Origin: Saprolegnia diclina VS20
Taxonomy: Eukaryota; Oomycota; Saprolegniomycetes; Saprolegniales; Saprolegniaceae
Reading direction: 5' to 3'
DNA: 64,000 nt
Assembly: GCF_000281045.1 (NCBI RefSeq)
Contig: NW_008246120.1
Span: 200,011-264,010, forward strand
Positions within the stretch are counted from its first letter, which is position 1; the number at the start of each line of letters is the position of its first letter. Of the stretch, positions 22,126 to 29,724 are shown piece by piece. The translations under genes were made by a program, and so were the position numbers. The notes beneath the pieces are model-generated. The model saw nothing but the letters and a program-made list of their open reading frames with translations, had not been told where the DNA came from and ran no database searches.

Positions 22126-23586
22126 CTACTCGGAGTGGCGCTTGCCAAAGCCGTAGCTGGGCGACGAGCCGCCAGCACTCTTGACCTCCATGTGAACAAG
22201 CTGCTCAATGGACGCGGGCGGCGCCGTGAGGTCCGAGTACCGGTACTCGTCCTCGAGCATCTTGTCGGACGGCATTGGGCTAGCAATCGTGCGCGACCGA
22301 CGGCGCAGTGGCGGCGGAAGGAGCTTGATGCGCTCTTCGTAGTCTTCCGAGATGACTTGCATCTTGCGCGCACCTTCAAGGTTCAACGGCGTGTTCGAGT
22401 CAAAGGCCGAGAGCTGCCCGATCGCGAGCGACTTGTAGATGGTGCGCAGGTGAAAGTAGTACTTGGCGTACGACGCGGCCGAGACGCGGACGTTGTACTC
22501 GACGGCCGCCAGGTACAGTAGCTCCAGCGTGTTGATGCGCCGGAGTGGAAACGTGACGTGGCAGATCTTGGAAAAGTCGGCATTGCACATACTGAGGTCG
22601 TCCCAGACCTTGCTGGCCATGACCATGGACGAGAAGAGGATCGCGTGCCAGTTGCCGGCGTGGATCTGCAGCCCTTTGCCCATCGTCGCTTGCAAGAGGC
22701 GCTCGACGTAGATGAGCCCCATGATGATGCACTCCGACTCCATTTGCGCCTTGGTGTGCACTTGGTGCATGAACGACACAATGTCGTCGATCGACGGCAG
22801 CGGCAGCTTCTTGAGCGACGACGCCTGCAGCGCTTCCATCGAGAGAAACCCGTGGAAGCGCGGGTCCGCGGGCAGCGGCGTCGCATGGGCCTCGCGAATG
22901 TGGCCGCGAATGACATGGGCGACGCAGAGCATCGTGCTCTTGACGTCCGGCTTGTTCATCGTGCCCATGCGCACGTAGATCGAGTTGGTGCTGTTCGAGC
23001 GCATGCGCAGTGGCTGCGGCGGCACCACCGCGGTAAACGCCTCGTCGCGGTACGCGCTGCCGTCCGTGAACGACGCCCGCTCGTGCAGCACCGGCGTCCC
23101 GCGCTCGCGGTTCTCTGGAATCGGCGACGGCGGCAGCTTGGACGCGAGCGAGCCATAGACTGGCACGTCTTGGTTCAGGTCTTCTTTTGCCGACAGCGTT
23201 CGAAAGAGCCGTGGCGGGCCCGTCGCGAGTTTCGTGGCAGGCTTGCGGCTGTGCACGGGCGGCGTATCGTTCGTGTCTTCCTTGGCCGAGAGCGTGCGGA
23301 AGAGGCGCGGCGGCCCGGCCGCGATGACAGCCGCGACGTCGTCACGGCTCGCGACGGGCTCGGGCGAGAGCATGCCCGCGCGCAGCTTGTTCTTGATGTT
23401 GTTCTCCATGGTCCGGAAAAAGTGGGACGCCGCCTCCTTCTCGCGCCGGACGATGCAGGGCGGCTTCTTCCACGTCGTCTCGCGCGTAACCGGGTGGTAG
23501 TAGTACGAGCGGCCGGAGCGCGGGCATTGCGCGACCTTCCACTCGACGTCGGCGGCCATCGTCGTCGTCGTCGGTCCCTCGCCCAT
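22126..23586 (-). CDS. WW-domain cyclin (cyclin Y/PHO80-like)
   Basis: Intron-free, 486 residues. An N-terminal WW domain (about 15-43) is complete: EWK, SYYYHPVTRETTW and the final PP. A cyclin fold lies at about 270-400, with YVERLL, the HAILFSSMVMASKVWDD helix and NADFSK, the pattern of cyclin Y and its relatives, which activate PFTK/CDK14-type kinases. Between them, GPPRLFRTLSAKED occurs twice (about 91-104 and 123-136); the RTLS core looks like a basophilic kinase or 14-3-3 site. A WW domain on a cyclin would bind Pro-rich partners. Activity and partner are inferred. Its 3' end faces the kinase gene, 127 bases away. Confidence 0.88.
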   Translation of the reverse strand: MGEGPTTTTMAADVEWKVAQCPRSGRSYYYHPVTRETTWKKPPCIVRREKEAASHFFRTMENNIKNKLRAGMLSPEPVASRDDVAAVIAAGPPRLFRTLSAKEDTNDTPPVHSRKPATKLATGPPRLFRTLSAKEDLNQDVPVYGSLASKLPPSPIPENRERGTPVLHERASFTDGSAYRDEAFTAVVPPQPLRMRSNSTNSIYVRMGTMNKPDVKSTMLCVAHVIRGHIREAHATPLPADPRFHGFLSMEALQASSLKKLPLPSIDDIVSFMHQVHTKAQMESECIIMGLIYVERLLQATMGKGLQIHAGNWHAILFSSMVMASKVWDDLSMCNADFSKICHVTFPLRRINTLELLYLAAVEYNVRVSAASYAKYYFHLRTIYKSLAIGQLSAFDSNTPLNLEGARKMQVISEDYEERIKLLPPPLRRRSRTIASPMPSDKMLEDEYRYSDLTAPPASIEQLVHMEVKSAGGSSPSYGFGKRHSE

Positions 23587-23675
23587 CGATCGACGCGCGG
23601 CTTCTCTTGTTGTATTTAATAAGTGGTCTGCGAAGGGGCTTGGTCCAGAAAGGCAGCACCGAATGGCGCAAGGCC

Positions 23676-23734
23676 ATTGGCTGTTAATTCTCTATTTTGA
23701 CCAATAGAAACCAATGGAAGCCGCGTTGGCCAAT
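23676..23734. promoter_or_regulatory. Cluster of four CCAAT/ATTGG boxes upstream of the cyclin gene
   Basis: ATTGG at 23676, CCAAT at 23701, 23711 and 23730, all 90-150 bases upstream of the ATG at 23586. This is the densest cluster of this box in the window. Confidence 0.55.
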
Positions 23735-25084
23735 CACATCGCGGGATTGATTTGAATATACGAGGTGAGCAGCGGACGCGTGCGACATGCGTCGCGTTCG
23801 TGGCAGAAAAAGAGCGATCGCTTGCGATCTGTCCTGTACAGCGAGCGCGTTCTCCGTTGTGGCTACTACTGCAACACAGGGCGCGACCTTGATACTTTCC
23901 ATGTATTGCGCAAAGGGCAAAGTCAAAGTCAAAAAGGCAAAGTCGAGCGAATGGACCGCAGGGCTCGATACAACACGCCGCACCAGCAGGTGCGCAGAGT
24001 CGAACGCGCTGGATGAAAAAAGGACACAGGAATGTACGGTGCGGACACGGCGGCTGCACGGCGGCGACAACATCGAATTGCAGCCACGTGGGTGGTCGGT
24101 ACATGCGGCAGAGGCGGCGACGTAGCGTTAGCATGCGCGAGAAATCGTGGCCGTCAAAGGCGACAGCACGGCACATGGCAGCTGGTGCGAGCGATAACGC
24201 ATGACGCTACTGATTCTGAGTCGCCGCCGCCTCCTCTAGCTTGACACTCTTGTGCATTCGTTGCACGGGTTGAAGGCTATGAACCTCGACAAGTTGTAGT
24301 ATGTAGGGTCGGGGAGTGGAGTTTTTCGCGGGTGCGTAAGACCAATGGCGTGCGACTGTCGGGATCGAAGCGGTGGCCAGTACTTGACAGCGTTCGAAAT
24401 CACATGCGCATGCAATGATGGAAGCTTGGTCGTGGCAGTATCGCTTCGTGTTGATGGCAACGATCTGGTCCACATTATTTCGTATCTTTCCGACTGCATT
24501 GGTGGCATCAAAGCAGCAGGCACTGGCTCGACCGACATAAGTGAAGGGACTGGCAAATCAACCCACTGGGTCGCTGTTTTTTACTTTGCCCGCTGCACTC
24601 TGGGCGAACCTGCGATTTCTCCGCCTCGTCGTTCTTCATCGCTACCTAGTACCGGTAGTGCGCAACGTACCAGCGTTTGTTTCAAATTCGTCAGCTCACG
24701 ACGCGTTTGGCGGTCGTACCGAGCAGTCGCGTCGCTACCGTTGGCGTCAGGTGCGTGCAATGCTTCATCGCGCCGGGCGAGATGCAGCTCCGTCGCCGTA
24801 TTTTTACTGTACTTCACCAAGGACTGTATGTATGGTGTCCATGCGGCGACGAGGAATGTTGTGTTACGAGGAAGAGGCCAAGATGAGATGGTTCGCCCAA
24901 GCCTTGTTCGTGTCGTTGTCGCCACGCTCGAGTGCGACCTCCCTCGGAACCGTTGGACCGGTCGAGTGTAGTAGGTGGATTAGTTGGTGGAGTCTAGTAC
25001 AAAGATGTCACCACGACTCAGTACAATCCGTCAGTCGTTCAGCAAACAATCAACACTGGAATCAGTGATGCGTCCCAACAGTAC

Positions 25085-25126
25085 TGGGCTCTGGGCTCTG
25101 GGCTCTGGGCTCTGGGCTCTGGGCTG
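25085..25126 (+). repeat. TGGGCTC tandem array, six copies
   Basis: Five exact and one near-exact copies of the 7-base unit TGGGCTC, head to tail, in the intergenic region 175 bases downstream of the dioxygenase-kynureninase stop codon. Confidence 0.9.
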
Positions 25127-25299
25127 TCCCTGCTTGCTATAATGTGAGTGTGGACCGTCGTATGCACAGGTGGATCGATGACCTAGTGAACCCCAACCCC
25201 AAGTGCCTACGAACACTAACTTCAAATGGAATACAGGTATAGATATATACGTTAGACATACTACTACGATTGCTACGACAACAACGCTTGACAACTTGC

Positions 25300-28296
25300 T
25301 TACACGACCAGCGTCAGCGGCTCGGGCGTCGCCAGGATCGCGTGCGCTTCGATTACAATGTCGGCGAGTGCGTCGACATCCGCGACAACGTGCTGGATGC
25401 CAAAGCCGAGGCGGAGCGACGTCTTCTTGCGCACGTCGCAGTGAAACACGAGGCGGGACGTTGAAGTCGCGGGGCGGCGCGCGGGCTGCGTGAGGTACTC
25501 TTGGATCGCAGCCGCTTGCGAATGCTGCAGCACAAACGCGTTGGAGATCGTCGCCGGGTCCTGCGTCGCGCGCTGCGTGGTGCTGGCCGAGAAGACCTTG
25601 CCAAGGCGCGCAAAGAACCGATCTTGGAGTCGCAAAACATACGCATGCCGCAGCTGAATCGTCCAGTTGTGCGACGCGTAAAAGGCTTGGACGTCGTTCC
25701 ACTGGCGCAGCGCGTAGTGAAACCCGGGGGTGCCCCCCTGGAACTTGAGGTCGGGCGTGTAGCCGACGACCTTGGTCGGCACATGCGTCGGCGAGAGCAC
25801 CGAGAGGTCGGCGATCCAGCCCGTGTTGGCCGGCGTCCATGACGTCGTGCTCGGAAATGCGATGAAGCCGAGCCCGGGCCCCGCAGTCGCGTGCTTGATG
25901 CCGCTGCCAATGACAAAGAGGTGGGGAAACTGCGACGGCAGCGCGAGCGGGACGTTCTCGAGCGTCTGCGCCACGTCCAGAATGAACATGCTGCTCGTCG
26001 GAAGCGCCGTTGCCACCGACGCAATGCTCGCATCTGACAGCCGAAATTGAAAGTTGGAGTACACAACGCTGGCGTACACCACATCGTAGATGCCATTGGC
26101 CGCCGCGGCCGCCAGACGCGCGCCGTACGTCTCGAACGGCGTCAGCGCAATCGTCTCGACCGTGTGATGCGGCAGCGCGTCCATCTGCCGGGAAAACGAC
26201 AAAAACTCAGCGTCCGAGGTCAGCACCCGCAGCGCCTTGCCATGCGGGTGGCAGCTCAGTAGACGCAAGAGGAACTCGTGGCAGTTGGATCCAAAGTTGA
26301 TGTGGTACGCTGCCGAGGCGACACCGAGCGCCTGCTTGATGTACGCGGCCGCCGTTGGCACGTCGTGCGCAAAGACGTGGTCCCACGACTCGTTGAGCGT
26401 CGACGCGAGTAGCCGATGTGTTCCGACGACGCTATCAAAGGACACGTCGGGTGCGAGACCCATGCCGTACGTGGAAAAGTGGAGCGCTTGCGGGTCCTGG
26501 AGCGCAAGCGACCGGGCAAAGTACGGTCGGAACGGGGACGTCGTCTTGACACCGAGCTCGGCGACGGGTTTTGCCGCCACCTCAACCGCCATGGCCGAGC
26601 GCGGGCACATCAGCTGCTGCCACTGGACACGCTGCTTGAGCTCGCGATGGCGCTGCCGCGCGCCTTCCGAGAGCGTGCGGATGATGCGGCCCTTGAACGA
26701 CTTGTCGACGGCCAGCTGGGCCGCGTCGAGCGAACTCGAGAGCTGCTCTTTCGCGTGCTCGCACGAGAGGTACCGGTTGGCGTCCTTCCAGCCGCGCTCA
26801 AGCATCTTGACCGTGAGCTCTTGGGTCCCGGCGGCGCCCGCGCCCAGCACCATGATCGCGAGGTGCTGGTGGCCAAAGTAGAAGCGTCGAACTGCGTTCT
26901 CAAGCATCTGGATGGCCTGGACGATCTGGATGCACTGGGCGCCCGGCGACACCCGCGACGCAAACATGGTTTGAATCGTTGCGACCAGGTCATGCTTCTC
27001 GGTTTCGTCCTCGGGCTTCTCAGACCGGACTTGGCTCAGCACATGGAGCATGTCGACAAGGCTCGTGGGGTCGACAGTCGACCGCTGGGCGACGCCAACG
27101 AGGCATGTTGGTGCGAGCGGCATGAGGTGTGCGATGCGGCGTCCGAGCTGGCGCAAGCGCACGCTCTGGCCCCCGCTCGCGCCATGCAAGTGGAGCTTGA
27201 GCGTCAAGTAGTCGGCGGCGTCCATCTCGCTCAAGATCGAGATGTGGTCAATGAGATACTCCCAGATCTGGCACGCAAAGCGGTACCGGCGCGCGACGCG
27301 CGTCAGCACGGCCGCGTTCACCGCCGTCGACGCGTTTAGGTCCAAGTGGTCGAGGTCGAATTGCGCAACGTCGAGCTGGCGCTCCATGACGCAGCACCAC
27401 GCCTCCGTGATCTGGTGCACAGTCGCGAAAAAGTGATCTTCGACGAAATCTTGGTCGTCCTCGTCTTGGGTGCAGTGCGCACGCGTGTGCGTCGGCAGTA
27501 CGAGCTTGTCGTACGGCAGATGCAGGCCGTCGGACGCGCCGAGGCCAGGGCCAAAGGGCAGGCCCGAAAAGTGGCAGCTCAAGAGCCCCGAGACGCGCTG
27601 GAGGAGCTCGTGCGGCGGGAAGGATGCGTTTGGCGCGCTGTCGCGCCACCACCAGTGACCGTCGAGAGCCAAGCTCTCCTTGCTGCCGTCGCGCGTGAGG
27701 TCGTACATGGCCGCGATCTGCGCCTTGTCGTTGACGGCCGCGAGGTCCATGTCCATCACCGTGCGCATCATGAGCAGCTGCGCGCTGAGGTTGCGCATGA
27801 CGGCGTCGACGCGCGACGCGTGGTTGACGTACGGCCGGTGCCGGCGAAAGCGCGGCGCCGTCGACTCGACGGTAGCGCCGACGTTGACGTCCATAAACTC
27901 GAGCAAGAGCCGCAGTGTAATCTCAAACGAACTGAGCGCCGGCGCGACGCGGTAGAGCGGACCCGGTGCCGGGCTCAGCGCGACCGGCTCCGAGAGAGGC
28001 GCCGAGACCGACTCGATCGGCTCGAACGGCATCGTCTGCGTCGGCGAGACGTACGACCAGAGACCCCAGACCTTCTCGAGCTCGTGGAGGCGAATGTAGG
28101 ACGCGTACGTGTTGCGGTGCAGGTTGCCAATGTACGTGGCGTAGGCTCCGATGGTCGCTGACGTCGAGGCGCGGCCGATGCTGGCACCGTCGGCGGGCTT
28201 GTTGGTCGATTCAAACGCGCACGAGCCGGCGGCTGCGTCGTCGGCGTAGGCGCACGACGGCGTAGAGGAAGCGGGCGTGGTATCGGATACGGTCAT
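25300..28296 (-). CDS. Tryptophan 2,3-dioxygenase/kynureninase-like fusion protein
   Basis: One uninterrupted frame of 998 residues from ATG 28296. Residues about 60-540 look like tryptophan 2,3-dioxygenase: NTYASYIRLHELE near the start, FFATVHQITEAW with the distal His about 293, GASGGQSVRLRQL (about 370-382; compare SGFQSxxFR in the family), and HQHLAIMVLG (about 475) at the expected place of the proximal haem His. Residues about 590-980 resemble kynureninase, a PLP fold-type I enzyme: LDVAQTLENVPL (Asp about 773) and GSGIKHATAGPG with the presumed PLP Lys about 801. Known family residues include DxAH; here the His is Gln. The pair would act at Trp to N-formylkynurenine and at kynurenine to anthranilate; the formamidase step would be separate. 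No intron or stop separates the domains. Confidence 0.83.
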   Translation of the reverse strand: MTVSDTTPASSTPSCAYADDAAAGSCAFESTNKPADGASIGRASTSATIGAYATYIGNLHRNTYASYIRLHELEKVWGLWSYVSPTQTMPFEPIESVSAPLSEPVALSPAPGPLYRVAPALSSFEITLRLLLEFMDVNVGATVESTAPRFRRHRPYVNHASRVDAVMRNLSAQLLMMRTVMDMDLAAVNDKAQIAAMYDLTRDGSKESLALDGHWWWRDSAPNASFPPHELLQRVSGLLSCHFSGLPFGPGLGASDGLHLPYDKLVLPTHTRAHCTQDEDDQDFVEDHFFATVHQITEAWCCVMERQLDVAQFDLDHLDLNASTAVNAAVLTRVARRYRFACQIWEYLIDHISILSEMDAADYLTLKLHLHGASGGQSVRLRQLGRRIAHLMPLAPTCLVGVAQRSTVDPTSLVDMLHVLSQVRSEKPEDETEKHDLVATIQTMFASRVSPGAQCIQIVQAIQMLENAVRRFYFGHQHLAIMVLGAGAAGTQELTVKMLERGWKDANRYLSCEHAKEQLSSSLDAAQLAVDKSFKGRIIRTLSEGARQRHRELKQRVQWQQLMCPRSAMAVEVAAKPVAELGVKTTSPFRPYFARSLALQDPQALHFSTYGMGLAPDVSFDSVVGTHRLLASTLNESWDHVFAHDVPTAAAYIKQALGVASAAYHINFGSNCHEFLLRLLSCHPHGKALRVLTSDAEFLSFSRQMDALPHHTVETIALTPFETYGARLAAAAANGIYDVVYASVVYSNFQFRLSDASIASVATALPTSSMFILDVAQTLENVPLALPSQFPHLFVIGSGIKHATAGPGLGFIAFPSTTSWTPANTGWIADLSVLSPTHVPTKVVGYTPDLKFQGGTPGFHYALRQWNDVQAFYASHNWTIQLRHAYVLRLQDRFFARLGKVFSASTTQRATQDPATISNAFVLQHSQAAAIQEYLTQPARRPATSTSRLVFHCDVRKKTSLRLGFGIQHVVADVDALADIVIEAHAILATPEPLTLVV

Positions 28297-28593
28297 TGGG
28301 CTGGTTGGTGTGTTGCTGACAAGGTAAATGGAGGAATGAGCCGTTGAACGTGCTTGTAGAGGCCGCCTTGTCAGAACATGGAGGGTATTCTCGCCTTTTG
28401 ACAATATTTACCGTCGTCTTGATGTTACATAATGTTGCAAAGTCGTTGTTCGCGCATTTGATTGGTCCATTAAATGTCCGGTGTCGAACCACACCCAGCT
28501 GTTTGAAACGGGTGTCGGTTACAGTGCAAAACTCTAAATCTTAGCTTGGTATTTGTATGCAAAGAGATGTGCGGTAATGAATTATTGTTGAAG

Positions 28594-28615
28594 CTGGTAT
28601 ATATTGTCAAAACGC
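28594..28615 (+). repeat. 22-base dispersed repeat, copy 1
   Basis: CTGGTA(T/C)ATATTGTCA followed by AAACGC. Copy 2 at 29252-29273 differs at one base. Confidence 0.75.
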
Positions 28616-29251
28616 GCTTACCATGGTCGCTCCGACACCCACACGCGACGCATCGTGTAGTACTTGGGGAGTTCTGATCCGGTTCATTGGCAGGCGTTCG
28701 TTGTCCGCGCAATAGGAGGCATGGGTACCTGACGTGCGACTCCTTTTCCGCAGCTTCAACCAGAGTACTACTCACGACGTGTCCTTTGATCGCCTTTCTG
28801 GCCGACAGACGCGGGGTACGGAAGCTGGAGATTACCCCGAGACTCAGCGTGCTCACTTTCAATTGAGTAGAAACGACCGACAACGGCATGCGCGAGAACG
28901 TTGAATATAGCAAAAAACCTTGGCTTCTCGAGAACACTCAGAAGTTGGTTTTAGGGACGTCGTTTCTTTGCCGAGTCGTCAAGTTGGCTGAAGTTTCCTT
29001 CGTCATCAACCGACCGTCGCGCTTTCTTGCACCCAGTTTGCTGCAGAATCGCCGTCAAGTTCAACCCACTAGGCAAGATGTGCTTGCTGTTAAATATTGT
29101 CATAAAACCGCCAATCTGTAGATCCAATTTCAAAATGGGATGCGCCCGCTTCTGCTTGCACATCGAATCGACATGTCGCGCATTTATACTACCCACAGGT
29201 CTTGCAATTGCATAGTACGGCCTAGCACGTTCAAAGCCACTCGATTATGCA

Positions 29252-29273
29252 CTGGTACATATTGTCAAAACGC
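29252..29273 (+). repeat. 22-base dispersed repeat, copy 2
   Basis: 21 of 22 bases match copy 1 at 28594-28615, same orientation. Two further places (29088-29102 and 29445-29459) share TGTTAAATATTGTCA. Confidence 0.75.
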
Positions 29274-29724
29274 CAGAGGCGGCGCATGAAGGTTCAGGAT
29301 CAATCGACGCGTGGATGGGCTTTTGCGGCGCCTCGTATAATGATACTATTAGTACACCAGCACGTTGCAATAGGAGTTCCAGCGCACGCTGCTCCAAGGA
29401 ATGGAAATACTAAAAAGTCAAATCTAGGCGGTGCTAGGAAAAAATGTTAAATATTGTCACAACTCGACAGATAGCGGTCGGTGCTGACGCAATACAGCTA
29501 CATCTGTACAGGCGTCGGGAGCGGAGAGCTACTACTACGTAATCTCGTGCAGTGTAGCATGAGGTCCAAGGGCTCGAAAAACCGTCTCGTAATAAGTTAA
29601 GGCTCATCGCCCAAGGGACCAACCCTTTGGCGAATGCCAAGGCAATCCCCAAGTGATTTATCTGAACCATAAAAAGGCCAAACATTTCGTGTGGACTCAT
29701 ACATATTCTTATGCATCATCAACT

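Larger units (their letters stand above)
23587..25299. other. Intergenic stretch, no gene recognised
   Basis: 1.7 kb. The right-hand 150 bases upstream of the cyclin gene hold four CCAAT boxes. The remainder contains only overlapping short frames without family motifs, and a TGGGCTC tandem array near 25085. Confidence 0.6.
28297..29724. other. Intergenic stretch with dispersed TATTGTCA repeats
   Basis: 1.43 kb, AT-richer than the genes. No gene is recognised; a minus-strand frame at 28951-29196 has no family motif. An ATTGG box at 28461 lies 165 bases upstream of the fusion gene. TATTGTCA occurs five times in this stretch (see repeats). Confidence 0.6.

Noticed and set aside
25085-25126. TGGGCTC array as a CRISPR or regulatory array
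   Set aside because: The units are contiguous with no spacers; it is a plain tandem repeat in a eukaryote.
25031-25840. A separate minus-strand gene of 269 residues near the end of the fusion gene
   Set aside because: It runs over the tandem array and an alternative frame of the kynureninase-like domain; composition is shadow-like.
28951-29196. An 81-residue minus-strand frame in the repeat-bearing intergenic stretch
   Set aside because: No recognised motif; the frame spans two repeat copies and may be chance.
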